Below are positions 6,803 through 15,263 of a stretch of DNA of 15,851 bases, piece by piece. Both the position numbers and the translations under genes were made by a program. Source of the DNA: Clostridiales bacterium (GTDB taxonomy: Bacteria; Bacillota_A; Clostridia; Lachnospirales; Lachnospiraceae); contig JASKJZ010000016.1 of the NCBI GenBank assembly GCA_030154385.1, positions 1 to 15,851 on the forward strand. The letters are read 5' to 3'. The notes under the pieces are model-generated. The model did not search any database, was not told where the DNA came from, and saw only the letters and a list, made by a program, of their open reading frames with translations. Position 1 is the first letter of the stretch, and each line of letters starts with the position of its first letter.

Positions 6803-8437
6803 ATGATTCAAGCAAGTAATATTACCCTCCGTCTTGGAAAAAAAGCTCTTTTTGAAGACGTAAACATTAAATTCACCGAAGGAAACTGCTATGGCCTTAT
6901 TGGTGCTAACGGTGCAGGAAAGTCAACCTTCCTTCGCATCTTAACTGGAGAGCTGGAGCCTACAAAGGGCGATGTCATCATTACCCCCGGACAACGTCTT
7001 TCATTTTTAAAGCAAGATCACTTTAAATACGATGAATTCACCGTCCTGGATACGGTCATTATGGGAAATCAACGCTTATATGACATTATGAAAGAAAAAG
7101 AAATTATTTATGCAAAGGAAGATTTTACAGAGGAGGATGGAATCAAGGCCAGTGAACTAGAAGGTGAATTTGCTACCTTAAATGGTTGGGAAGCAGAATC
7201 CGATGCGGCCACTCTTTTAAATGGTCTGGGAATCGAAACCGATCTTCACTACAATATGATGAAGGATTTGAGCGGTTCTCAAAAAATTAAGGTTCTGCTC
7301 GCACAGGCTTTATTTGGCAATCCGGATATCCTGCTGCTTGACGAGCCGACGAACCATTTGGATCTAGAAGCAATTCGCTGGCTGGAAGAGTTCTTGATAA
7401 ACTTTGACAATACTGTAATTGTAGTCTCTCATGACCGTTACTTCTTAAATAAGGTATGTACCCACATTGCTGATATTGATTATGCTAAAATACAGCTTTA
7501 TGCTGGTAACTATGACTTCTGGTATGAATCCAGCCAGCTCATGGTTAAACAAATGAAGGAAGCAAACAAAAAGAAGGAAGAAAAAATCAAGGAATTACAA
7601 GACTTTATCCAACGTTTTAGTGCTAATGCTTCCAAATCGAAGCAAGCAACCTCCAGAAAGCGTGCCCTTGAAAAAATTGAACTCGATGATATCCGTCCTT
7701 CCAGCCGAAAATATCCTTATATCGATTTTCGTCCAAGCCGTGACATTGGAAATGAAGTACTTACCGTTACCAACCTATCCAAAACGATTGATGGTGTAAA
7801 AGTGCTTGATAACCTTTCCTTTATTATTGGTCATGATCATAAGGTGGCTTTTGTTGGCGGCAATACCCTTGCTACCACGACTCTGTTTAAGATTTTAGCA
7901 GGAGAAATGGAACCAGATGAAGGTTCTTATAAATGGGGGGTTACAACCTCACAGGCTTACTTCCCGAAAGATAACACCAAGGAATTTTCTGGAAGTGAGA
8001 CTATCGTGGATTGGCTCATGCCTTATTCTCCTGAAAAGGATGTCACCTATGTACGAGGCTTTATGGGACGTATGTTATTTGCTGGCGACGATGGCGTAAA
8101 AAAGGTGAATATCCTCTCAGGTGGTGAAAAAGTTCGTGTTATGCTCTCCAAGATGATGATAATCGGGGCAAATGTATTAATTATGGACGAACCGACGAAC
8201 CATTTGGACATGGAGTCCATCACCGCTTTGAACAATGGTATTATGAAATTTCCAGGCGTTGTGCTCTTTACCTCGCAAGATCATCAGTTCATACAGACCA
8301 TCGCAAACCGCATTATGGAAATCACACCAAATGGTTTAATTGATAAGATTAGCTCCTATGATGAATATCTTGACAGTGATGAAATGGCTCGTAAACGTCA
8401 AATTTTAAGTGTACAATCCGAAGAAGACGAGGATTAA
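6803..8437 (+). CDS. ABC-F family ATPase, YkpA/YbiT-like, with degenerate second site
   Basis: This 544-residue soluble tandem ATPase starts with ATG, with AAAGGA seven bases upstream. NBD1 has Walker A GANGAGKS (34-41), a modified signature LSGSQ (156-160), Walker B ILLLDEPTNHLD (176-187) and His210. The linker (~243-300) is helical and lysine-rich, as in ABC-F proteins. NBD2 keeps LSGGE (438-442) and LIMDEPTNHLD (459-469). Its Walker A reads GGNTLATTT (352-360), so the conserved Gly and Lys are Ala357 and Thr358, and the H-loop His is Gln492 (TSQDH). The second site therefore looks unable to bind or hydrolyse ATP normally. The protein ends in an acidic tail. Family membership suggests a ribosome-associated role, but the exact function is unknown. 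A strong terminator follows, so it is probably monocistronic. Confidence 0.9.
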   Translation: MIQASNITLRLGKKALFEDVNIKFTEGNCYGLIGANGAGKSTFLRILTGELEPTKGDVIITPGQRLSFLKQDHFKYDEFTVLDTVIMGNQRLYDIMKEKEIIYAKEDFTEEDGIKASELEGEFATLNGWEAESDAATLLNGLGIETDLHYNMMKDLSGSQKIKVLLAQALFGNPDILLLDEPTNHLDLEAIRWLEEFLINFDNTVIVVSHDRYFLNKVCTHIADIDYAKIQLYAGNYDFWYESSQLMVKQMKEANKKKEEKIKELQDFIQRFSANASKSKQATSRKRALEKIELDDIRPSSRKYPYIDFRPSRDIGNEVLTVTNLSKTIDGVKVLDNLSFIIGHDHKVAFVGGNTLATTTLFKILAGEMEPDEGSYKWGVTTSQAYFPKDNTKEFSGSETIVDWLMPYSPEKDVTYVRGFMGRMLFAGDDGVKKVNILSGGEKVRVMLSKMMIIGANVLIMDEPTNHLDMESITALNNGIMKFPGVVLFTSQDHQFIQTIANRIMEITPNGLIDKISSYDEYLDSDEMARKRQILSVQSEEDED

Positions 8438-8457
8438 TGCCTCTTATGAAAACAAAG

Positions 8458-8489
8458 GAGATTGGCTTTGCCAATCTCTTTTTATTTTT
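8458..8489 (+). terminator. Rho-independent terminator after the second ABC-F gene
   Basis: GAGATTGGC and GCCAATCTC make a perfect 9-bp stem with a TTT loop, followed by a T-rich tail (TTTTTATTTTT). It lies 20 bases after the ABC-F stop, so it separates that gene from the lysozyme gene. Confidence 0.92.
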
Positions 8490-8560
8490 GCCATACTTTT
8501 GTGATAAATAGCCGATACACTCAAAAGCAGAACAAAACGATGTAAGACTGGAGGACAATA

Positions 8561-10198
8561 ATGTTTACACTAAAGAAAAAACGATTCGCTCGTTTAACAC
8601 TCATCCTGGCACTTTCCTTCCTAATGCAGACGACTATGCCTGTATCTGCAAAAACAACACTTCTTAGCACCCCGTTTTATCCAACTGATTTTACGCACAA
8701 TCCCGTCTTTGATAACTGTATTCTCTTGCATGGAATCGATGTTTCCAAATATCAAAAGGTGATTGATTGGGAAAAAGCAAGAGCCGCAGGCGTAGAATTT
8801 GCCTTTATACGTGCAGGCTATCGTGGTTATGGTGCGGGAGGCAATTTTGGTGCCGATGAATACTATGAACAAAATATACAAGGTGCCATAAATGCAGGCA
8901 TTCCAGTAGGTGTCTACTTCTTTTCACAGGCAACCACGGAAGAAGAAGCCATCGAAGAGGCGAACTACTTATTGGAACGTGTCAGCGGCTATGAAATCTC
9001 TCTTCCGCTTGTAATGGACTTTGAATATGCCAGCGCAAATGGAAAACAAACGGGCAGACTATACGATGCCAATCTTTCAATGCAAGAAGCCACCGATGTC
9101 TGCCTTGCTTTTTGTGCACGTATAAAGGAAGCTGGCTACAGTCCTATGGTCTATGCCAATTATACCATGCTCACCAAGGGGCTCTATGCCGAACTGATCA
9201 GCGCACAATATGATATTTGGCTTGCCAACTATACCAATGAAACCTCCTACAGCGGTTCCTATAGTTTTTGGCAATATACCAGCAGTGGCAGTGTAGATGG
9301 GATCGATGGAAAAATTGACGCAAACTTCTGGTATAAAAAAACACCAGATCAGGTGCTTGACTTAACGCCTCTTGCCAATACCGCATATGCCATTGTATTA
9401 AACTGGGAAGAAAGTGAGGGAGGACAAGGCTATCAAATCTATCGAAGTGCCGGAAAAAAGGGTGCTTATGAAAAGGTAACAACTGTTTCTGGCAGTGCAA
9501 TCACCGCTTTTACCGATGCCAGTGTTACCTCTTCTACTCCTTATTACTATAAGGTACGCGCCTATCTAAAATTTGGTGGCAAAAATTATTTTGGTCCTTT
9601 TTCCGAGGTAATTTCGACTTATACCATTCCGAATACCATTGATAGTCTGACAGCAAAACCACTATCGGATACCTCCGTATCCCTCTCATGGAACAAGGCA
9701 ACGGATAGCGACGGTTATCGCCTCTATGTTTACGACGAAGATACTGGTACAAAAACGAAAATTAAAACGATTTCCAGCCCCAGTCAGACTTCTTATGTAC
9801 TAAATGGCTTAGACTCCTCCAAGATCTATTCCTATCAGATTGCCTCCTTTAAGCGAATTGATTCGAAGGCTCGATTTGGCGCGGTATCCGAACCACTCCT
9901 TACATCTCCACTTCCTTCAAGGCTAACCACTCTGACTATCGGCGGAAAAACCTCCTCAAGAATTCGCCTCAACTGGAGTGAGGTTGCTGGTGCAGACGGT
10001 TATCAGATTTACTGTTATGATAAGGCAGCAAAAAAATATGTAAAATTAAAAACGGTAAAATCGGATACCCTTACCTATGTTGCTAGTTCGTTACATGCAA
10101 AAACCGATTATACCTTTAAGGTTCGCGCTTATAAACGCGTGAATGGCAAAAACTATTTTGGTAAAGCTACAAAGATTACGGCAAAGACAACGAAATAA
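8561..10198 (+). CDS. Secreted GH25 muramidase (lysozyme) with three Fn3 domains
   Basis: This 545-residue exported cell-wall hydrolase is predicted to cut the N-acetylmuramic acid-N-acetylglucosamine bond of peptidoglycan. A signal peptide is clear: a basic N-terminus, the hydrophobic LTLILALSFLMQ stretch, and a likely cleavage after PVSA (residue 30). The GH25 domain (~56-258) shows GIDVSKYQ (58-65), AFIRAGYR (81-88), the D-x-E catalytic pair Asp153/Glu155 in LVMDFEY, YANYT (198-202) and DIWLANYT (218-225). Three fibronectin type III modules follow (~266-355, 358-449, 452-545). The first and third carry the repeated motif KNYFG. No SLH, LysM, choline-binding or sortase signal is seen, so the Fn3 modules may position the enzyme or bind glycans. 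GGAGG lies six bases upstream of the ATG. No convincing promoter was recognised in the gap after the terminator. Confidence 0.93.
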   Translation: MFTLKKKRFARLTLILALSFLMQTTMPVSAKTTLLSTPFYPTDFTHNPVFDNCILLHGIDVSKYQKVIDWEKARAAGVEFAFIRAGYRGYGAGGNFGADEYYEQNIQGAINAGIPVGVYFFSQATTEEEAIEEANYLLERVSGYEISLPLVMDFEYASANGKQTGRLYDANLSMQEATDVCLAFCARIKEAGYSPMVYANYTMLTKGLYAELISAQYDIWLANYTNETSYSGSYSFWQYTSSGSVDGIDGKIDANFWYKKTPDQVLDLTPLANTAYAIVLNWEESEGGQGYQIYRSAGKKGAYEKVTTVSGSAITAFTDASVTSSTPYYYKVRAYLKFGGKNYFGPFSEVISTYTIPNTIDSLTAKPLSDTSVSLSWNKATDSDGYRLYVYDEDTGTKTKIKTISSPSQTSYVLNGLDSSKIYSYQIASFKRIDSKARFGAVSEPLLTSPLPSRLTTLTIGGKTSSRIRLNWSEVAGADGYQIYCYDKAAKKYVKLKTVKSDTLTYVASSLHAKTDYTFKVRAYKRVNGKNYFGKATKITAKTTK

Positions 10199-10273
10199 GT
10201 TATTCCAAATTGCTATGTTCGTCTATATCTATTCCTTTCGATTGTTTTTCAATTTCTAACGTCCATTTACTCA

Positions 10274-12847
10274 CTACAGCATGTGTATTTGCTCAATCAA
10301 TGGCTCTTTTGAAAGAAAATGGTATACTATATTGGGTACCACAGCAGCAATCACAAAAAAGAATGGAAATACCATAAGAATTGGCACCATAGTAAAGTGA
10401 TACGTAAAAAACCAGAACATCTGACTTAATAGCTTAGAGAGCACAGGTGCAGTTGTAAGCGAAAATATAACCGTTGTCAAAAATGAGATAGCCGCATATA
10501 AAACTCCCTCTAATACCAACAACATTGATACTTGCTTTCCTGTCATTCCGATGGATGCAAGCATCGCAAGTTCTCTTCTTCGTGCAAAAATCCCTGTCAT
10601 AATAGTATTGAAAAAATTGAGCACACCTACCAGCCCAACTACTAGACTTAATAAGCCACCTAGTAACAGAAACAGGTTGCGAAAACCGGTAAACTCCTTT
10701 TCATAGCTTGCCTTGCTCTCATAATTAAGCTGTGGCATATCCGTTTTAGTCCACTTTGCTAAAAAATCCTCTAGCGACGCTGTCCCGGCATCGGTCGCAT
10801 CGCAAGCATAATACATAATATCATCTTTATGCGTATCCTGGATAAAGGTCTGGGCATTCAACACAAACTCATCACTTCCATAGTAACGCAAGCTTAGTGA
10901 ACTTGGTATTGCGATTTGTGCTACCACCTGATAATCAATATCTTGTTTTTTATCTTTACGGTCAAACCGCAGCCTCACCATATCCCCAATCTTTGGCCAA
11001 TTTGAATCCCATATTGGATTTCCATAATCGTCGAGCTGATATACAGCTGCGATATAGCGCTTTCCTGGTTCATATAGCTTTGACAAATCCCCTGCTAAGA
11101 GCGTTACCTTCCCAAGCGCATAGGACTCCATCCCATATAACTGGACGTTGTCTGTGATTTTTCCTGTTTCTTCCTTTTCTTGAAGGGATATCATATGATC
11201 AATTGTTTCCTCGTCATTCCATTTTTCATAGCGTTCTCTAAAATGCGCTTCTTCCACAAATTCCCTGACATCAGTAACCGTTCCATAAACAAAGCTCCCA
11301 TCCTCAATTCCCTTTTGACTGGTAAACTCTTTAATATCCTCCTTTAAAAGGGCATGCTCTGCGTCAAATCCATTTCCTACTTGAAAATAATTGCTATCCG
11401 AAACAATAAAATCAGAGCCCATACGAATTAAGTATTTATCCATATCAAAGCCATTGGTAAAGGTATAGGTAAGATGAAAAAGCAGCACCGAAAGCGTTAA
11501 GGAAAGTATCGTAAGAACGGTCTTTTTTGTATTTCTTGAAAGATTTGCCATTGCCATCCAAAAAATGCTATGTCCTGTCCTTGTCTTTCGTTTTCTTTTT
11601 TTTATTGATCTTCTTTCCACAAAATGAATTGCCTCAATTGGAGATGCCGCCGCCGCAATTTTTCCAGGCTTCTCACAAGAAATCATAACCGTCATAAGCG
11701 AAAAAAGAGAAGCTCCAATAAAAATAGCAGGATGAAGTGATACAGTATGTATCTCCACTCCGTTTAACTGCGACAATACCAATGGTGTTAGCCTACTCCC
11801 GATTGCGTATCCTATTATTAATCCAAATGGAATGCCAAGCAACGCAAGTATAAATGCCTGCTGCCTTATCATACGCTTTAATTGACGTCTAGTAGTACCA
11901 ATCGTTTTTAGAAGTCCATAAAAATGGATATCATTGGAAACAGCTATTAAAAAAACATTATAAATAATCAAATATCCCGTAAGTAAAATAATAAACAATA
12001 AAAAAATAAGGAGAAACAAGGTTGTAAAATCCATGTTGCTACTGAACCGGGCACCTGTATATCCCCAATTCACACCAGTAGCCAGAAAAGAGGGCTTTGC
12101 TGGATCCAAAATTTGATACCCATGGCTATTTGCTATCTTTTGCATCGTACTTTCAATGCTTCTTGCACTTTTTAACATAATATCCATATTGTATGTGCCG
12201 GTCATACCATCGTTTCCAATCCCATCTCCTATCCCTACCTGCTGATATATTTCACTCGCACGACTCTCTGGAAGCAGCACATGATTGGCAGCAACTGCTT
12301 CATCGTATTCCCACCAACCACTCAAAATAAAATCCTCTGTGATAGAAGTTCCATCGACCGTAAAAGTCAGGGTAAAGGAAGCTCCCAATTCTGGCTTTAC
12401 TCCTAAAAGTGCTAAAACATGTGTATCCGTTGCCGCTTCATGCGTTCCCTCTTTTGGAAGGCTCCCCTCGATTGGATCACAGTACATCCAGTGTGCTTGG
12501 TTTTGATCACTGTATCCAATCTCGACATGCGACTTTTGAAAAGATGCATCCTCTGCCATTCCAATAAATTTTCGAAGACCGTGCTGCTTAATTAGAGCGT
12601 CTGTTTTCAGTTCATCAAACTCGTCTTTTGTCAGATATTTAAAAGTACCATGACTATAGCCACCTGCTTGCCGAAAGTTTGCCTGCTCGATTGCGGCATT
12701 TATTGATAACGCAATCGTAAATAAGGAGGTAAATAGCACACATGTTAAGGCAATAGCAAAAACAGCAACAAGATAGCGTGTCTTGGCCGCCTTCATCCGC
12801 TTTGCATTTAATCGGATCATATATCCTTTATTTGAAACATTCAACAT
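10274..12847 (-). CDS. FtsX/MacB-like ABC transporter permease with two large ectodomains
   Basis: This 857-residue permease partners the ATPase encoded just upstream. Predicted helices lie at about 25-50, 274-302, 331-350, 373-392, 442-465, 722-748, 777-799 and 819-841: two FtsX units of four helices. Each unit has a long extracellular region after its first helix (~51-273 and ~466-721). The FtsX motifs are FYGLLKTIGTTRRQLKRMIR (309-328) and ELAMLASIGMTGKQVSMLLV (759-778). The frame extends 26 codons into the ATPase gene. The ATG at 12847 is preferred because AGGGGGG lies five bases upstream and the result does not overlap the ATPase. Such permeases usually act on the membrane or envelope (peptide resistance, lipoprotein release, mechanotransmission) rather than classical transport. 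The substrate is unknown. It ends convergent to the lysozyme gene, 75 bases away, with no obvious terminator. Confidence 0.9.
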   Translation of the reverse strand: MLNVSNKGYMIRLNAKRMKAAKTRYLVAVFAIALTCVLFTSLFTIALSINAAIEQANFRQAGGYSHGTFKYLTKDEFDELKTDALIKQHGLRKFIGMAEDASFQKSHVEIGYSDQNQAHWMYCDPIEGSLPKEGTHEAATDTHVLALLGVKPELGASFTLTFTVDGTSITEDFILSGWWEYDEAVAANHVLLPESRASEIYQQVGIGDGIGNDGMTGTYNMDIMLKSARSIESTMQKIANSHGYQILDPAKPSFLATGVNWGYTGARFSSNMDFTTLFLLIFLLFIILLTGYLIIYNVFLIAVSNDIHFYGLLKTIGTTRRQLKRMIRQQAFILALLGIPFGLIIGYAIGSRLTPLVLSQLNGVEIHTVSLHPAIFIGASLFSLMTVMISCEKPGKIAAAASPIEAIHFVERRSIKKRKRKTRTGHSIFWMAMANLSRNTKKTVLTILSLTLSVLLFHLTYTFTNGFDMDKYLIRMGSDFIVSDSNYFQVGNGFDAEHALLKEDIKEFTSQKGIEDGSFVYGTVTDVREFVEEAHFRERYEKWNDEETIDHMISLQEKEETGKITDNVQLYGMESYALGKVTLLAGDLSKLYEPGKRYIAAVYQLDDYGNPIWDSNWPKIGDMVRLRFDRKDKKQDIDYQVVAQIAIPSSLSLRYYGSDEFVLNAQTFIQDTHKDDIMYYACDATDAGTASLEDFLAKWTKTDMPQLNYESKASYEKEFTGFRNLFLLLGGLLSLVVGLVGVLNFFNTIMTGIFARRRELAMLASIGMTGKQVSMLLVLEGVLYAAISFLTTVIFSLTTAPVLSKLLSQMFWFFTYHFTMVPILMVFPFFFVIAAVVPNIVYHFLSKEPLIEQIHML

Positions 12848-12857
12848 ACTCACCCCC

Positions 12858-13526
12858 CTACCGTGAAACAATGGATCCGTCTTCAATCCGAACGATTCGA
12901 TCCGCAAGCTGCGCAATTTCTTCATTGTGCGTTATCATAACAACGGTCTGTGCATATTTTTGGCTCGTAATCTTTAAAAGTCCCAAAACATCTTGACTTG
13001 TCTTAGTGTCCAAATTTCCGGTTGGTTCATCCGCTAGTATAATTGCTGGTTTTGTTACTAACGCACGCGCGATAGCAACTCGCTGCTGTTGTCCTCCAGA
13101 TAACTGCCCTGGTAAATTCTCCTGCTTATCCGTAAGTCCTAATGTCCCAAGCAGACTATCCACGTAATTGACATCCGGTCGGTTCCCATCCAATTGGATC
13201 GGCAGCAAAATGTTCTCATAAACATTGAGCACAGGAATCAAATTATAGCTTTGAAAAACAAACCCTATCTTTCGTCTTCTGAAAATCGTAAGCTCTTCTT
13301 CCTTTAGGGAATAGATATCTTTCCCATCGACTTGTACTGTTCCAGAAGTTGGGCAATCCAATCCACCTAATAAATGCAACAGAGTGGACTTCCCACTTCC
13401 AGAAGTTCCGACAATCGCCACAAATTCTCCCTTCTCTACGTTCAAATCAACTCCTGCTAAGGCGTTCACCTTATTTTCTCCGCTTCCATAAATTTTGACT
13501 AGCTTGCTTGTCTGCAAAATCGCCAT
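12858..13526 (-). CDS. ABC transporter ATPase, MacB/LolD-type
   Basis: This 222-residue ATPase energises the FtsX-type permease downstream (10-base gap). Motifs are Walker [10 protein letters not shown] (40-48), Q-loop Gln92, LSGGQQQR (142-149), Walker [13 protein letters not shown] (162-173) and H-loop His200. The DEPTGNLD sequence and short length are typical of the MacB/LolD/BceA family. The frame can be extended 12 codons upstream. The ATG at 13526 is preferred because GGAGG lies eight bases upstream and [16 protein letters not shown] is a normal family start. The upstream ATG at 13532 is too close to that site. The Shine-Dalgarno is immediately preceded by the T-run of a strong hairpin, so expression may be controlled there. 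The gene lies downstream of the response regulator and kinase genes on the same strand. Confidence 0.93.
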   Translation of the reverse strand: MAILQTSKLVKIYGSGENKVNALAGVDLNVEKGEFVAIVGTSGSGKSTLLHLLGGLDCPTSGTVQVDGKDIYSLKEEELTIFRRRKIGFVFQSYNLIPVLNVYENILLPIQLDGNRPDVNYVDSLLGTLGLTDKQENLPGQLSGGQQQRVAIARALVTKPAIILADEPTGNLDTKTSQDVLGLLKITSQKYAQTVVMITHNEEIAQLADRIVRIEDGSIVSR

Positions 13527-13538
13527 ACTCATTCCTCC

Positions 13539-13578
13539 AAAAAATAAAAGTCTGTATATCACTTACCATACAGACTTT
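13539..13578 (-). terminator. Terminator-like hairpin between kinase and transporter genes
   Basis: On the minus strand AAAGTCTGTAT and ATACAGACTTT form a perfect 11-bp stem around a 10-base loop, followed by T-A-TTTTTT. The T-run ends directly at the GGAGG of the ATPase gene. It can end transcripts coming from the regulator-kinase genes, or act as an attenuator for the transporter genes. The stem is only moderately GC-rich, so termination may be partial. Confidence 0.75.
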
Positions 13579-13607
13579 ACCATATCTATCTTTCCACAAT
13601 CTTTCCA
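13579..13607 (-). promoter_or_regulatory. Weak candidate promoter of the FtsX-transporter operon
   Basis: On the minus strand TGGAAA (13607-13602) and TATGGT (13584-13579) are 17 bp apart. Each matches consensus at four of six positions. The -35 is part of a repeated motif thought to be a regulator site, which is what an activator-dependent promoter looks like. A start near 13572 would fall inside the hairpin's first arm, so only readthrough RNA from upstream could form the full stem. Confidence 0.3.
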
Positions 13608-13627
13608 GACAGAAAACAAATCTTCCA
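13588..13627. promoter_or_regulatory. Three phased direct repeats, candidate response-regulator operator
   Basis: ATCTTTCCA occurs at 13588-13596 and 13599-13607 (11 bp apart), and ATCTTCCA (one T fewer) at 13620-13627, 21 bp further. The spacing corresponds to one and two helical turns, the usual layout of OmpR/PhoB-family operators. The repeats lie between the kinase stop and the transporter ATPase gene, on the promoter side of the hairpin. The adjacent OmpR-type regulator is the natural candidate to bind here. This is inference from spacing and context. Confidence 0.5.
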
Positions 13628-13643
13628 GTTTTGAAAGATTTCA

Positions 13644-14549
13644 TTATTTTTTTAAAAACATAGAAAATATGGAGCCTTTTCCCTCCACAGAGGATACTTT
13701 TATATAACCATCCTGACTGGAAAGAATCTGCCTTACCAAATAAAGGCCGATTCCTACTCCCTCCTTGTCATATACCCTTTTGCCTCGATAAAACCGACAA
13801 AAGATATTGGCTTGCTCTTCTTCTGCAATTCCAATTCCCGTATCGTGAACCGCAATGCAGCAAAACTGCTCATATTCTGTTACCAAAATTTCGACGCTTC
13901 CACCACTATCTGTATATTTTATCGCATTATCCAACAAATTGGAGAGTGCCTCCAAGGTCCATTTGTAGTCAAAGACTGCCTCTGCATTTGTATCTACTTT
14001 TGTTATCACAAGGCCTTTTTTTTCTGCTGCTGGAAGATACCGACGAACCACCTCCAAAAGCAGTGAATTAACTTCCTGCTCCTTCGGGTGAAGCATGAAA
14101 ACACCAGCTTCCAGCCGCGATAATTTCACCAAATCGGTAATTAAAAAACAAAGCTTCTCTGCTTGCTCTCGAAGTGCTGTTACATATTCGTTGTTGTCAC
14201 TGGAAGCTATTTGCTCCTCTAGCAGCTGCGTATATAGCAATATATTCGAAATCGGTGTCTTCGTCTGATGTGAGATATCCGCCAGCATTTCTTTTATCTT
14301 ATTTTTTTCGTCTGCTAAATTTCGTGCCGACACCAAAGATGCATTTAAATAACGATTCCATCTAGCTTCTACCGCAGATAATAAACTTTCATCATAGTGC
14401 TTCTCTTGATAAGTACCCTCTAGCGCCTGATCCATCATCTCATTTAGGCGGTTCATAATTTTTCGCATCCGATAGCGCTCATACAAAAGCAAACTAAGAC
14501 AACCAAAACAAAATGCTGCAGCTATTATCATAACCGCTCCCTTACTCAT
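13644..14549 (-). CDS. Sensor histidine kinase with a single membrane helix
   Basis: This 301-residue membrane kinase is paired with the response regulator encoded just upstream. One hydrophobic helix (~5-24) is followed directly by a cytoplasmic linker, so there is no extracellular sensor domain. HisKA has the phosphorylated His94 in DISHQTKTPISN. The HATPase domain has an N-box (LSNLLDNAIKY, 202-212), a G1 box DTGIG (236-240), an F-box-like NIFCRFYRG and a G2 box GVGIGL (264-269). All catalytic elements look intact. The frame extends 11 codons further. The ATG at 14549 is preferred because GGAAGGA lies eight bases upstream, and it overlaps the regulator stop by 8 bp. With no sensor of its own, it probably reads the state of the membrane or of the FtsX transporter, as BceS-like kinases do with their transporters. 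Confidence 0.92.
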   Translation of the reverse strand: MSKGAVMIIAAAFCFGCLSLLLYERYRMRKIMNRLNEMMDQALEGTYQEKHYDESLLSAVEARWNRYLNASLVSARNLADEKNKIKEMLADISHQTKTPISNILLYTQLLEEQIASSDNNEYVTALREQAEKLCFLITDLVKLSRLEAGVFMLHPKEQEVNSLLLEVVRRYLPAAEKKGLVITKVDTNAEAVFDYKWTLEALSNLLDNAIKYTDSGGSVEILVTEYEQFCCIAVHDTGIGIAEEEQANIFCRFYRGKRVYDKEGVGIGLYLVRQILSSQDGYIKVSSVEGKGSIFSMFLKK

Positions 14550-15240
14550 CGCTTGGTTCCTTCCATGCATAACCAATTCCATATATGGTTTTAATATAAG
14601 AATCTGCCATTAATTTATCCCGAAGACGCTTGACCGTAACCGATAACGCGTTTTCCTCTACAAAAGCAGAACCATCCCCCCAGATACGATCCATTAAAAC
14701 AGCTCTAGCCAACGTAGTTCCTCGATTTTCTATCAAAAGATAAAGGAGCTTTTGTTCGGTTTTACTAAGAACAACGCTTTGTCCACGATACAGAAATTCC
14801 ATTTTTATAAAATCAAACTGATACGCTCCTTTGATATAGGGTCTCACCTCATAGTAAGTGGCTGCATAGGAAGCTGCCTGACGAAGCTGCGCATGCACCC
14901 TTGCCCGTAAAATAGCAAGGCTAAAGGGCTTTGTAATATAATCATCCGCACCGCACTCAAGTCCTGCTACAATATCCATCTCGGTGTCATTTGCGGTTAA
15001 AAGAATTACGGCAGGTAAATTACCTGCCGTCTTAATTTCATTTAATAAAGTGATTCCACTGCCATCGGGAAGGTTAATATCCAATAATACCAAATCAAAT
15101 CGTACCAAAGAAAGTTGCTTTCTTGCTGTCTCTAAATCAAAGCAAGTCACTATCCGCAATGCTTCATGCTTTAATGCGAGTTCCAGACCCCGGCTTAATT
15201 TTTTATCATCTTCTACGATTAGTATCTGTTTTATACCCAT
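14542..15240 (-). CDS. OmpR/PhoB-family response regulator
   Basis: This 232-residue two-component regulator has a receiver domain (~1-118) with acidic Asp11/Asp12, phospho-acceptor Asp54 (VLLDINLPDG), Thr82 and Lys104 (ITKP). A winged-helix Trans_reg_C domain (~132-226) follows, with VVLSKTEQKLLYLLIENRG and SVTVKRLRDKL as recognisable stretches. The partner is the downstream kinase, whose start overlaps this stop by 8 bp. A GTG five codons upstream (15255) could also serve. The ATG at 15240 gives the usual start MGIKQILIVEDD and is placed after AAGGGG, though the spacing is long. It probably controls the FtsX transporter operon through the repeats at 13588-13627. The gene sits 23 bases after the phospholipase-like gene. 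Confidence 0.92.
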   Translation of the reverse strand: MGIKQILIVEDDKKLSRGLELALKHEALRIVTCFDLETARKQLSLVRFDLVLLDINLPDGSGITLLNEIKTAGNLPAVILLTANDTEMDIVAGLECGADDYITKPFSLAILRARVHAQLRQAASYAATYYEVRPYIKGAYQFDFIKMEFLYRGQSVVLSKTEQKLLYLLIENRGTTLARAVLMDRIWGDGSAFVEENALSVTVKRLRDKLMADSYIKTIYGIGYAWKEPSDE

Positions 15241-15263
15241 GTATATTTCTGTCACCCCTTAAA

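Noticed and set aside
10199..10273. Possible terminator between the lysozyme and FtsX permease genes
   Set aside because: Only a 4-bp stem (ATTG/CAAT) and a small AATAA/TTATT palindrome were seen, too weak to call on either strand.
12848..12925. Longer start of the FtsX permease overlapping the ATPase gene
   Set aside because: The 26 extra residues look like ATPase-gene DNA read in another frame, and the ATG at 12847 has a strong G-rich ribosome-binding site.
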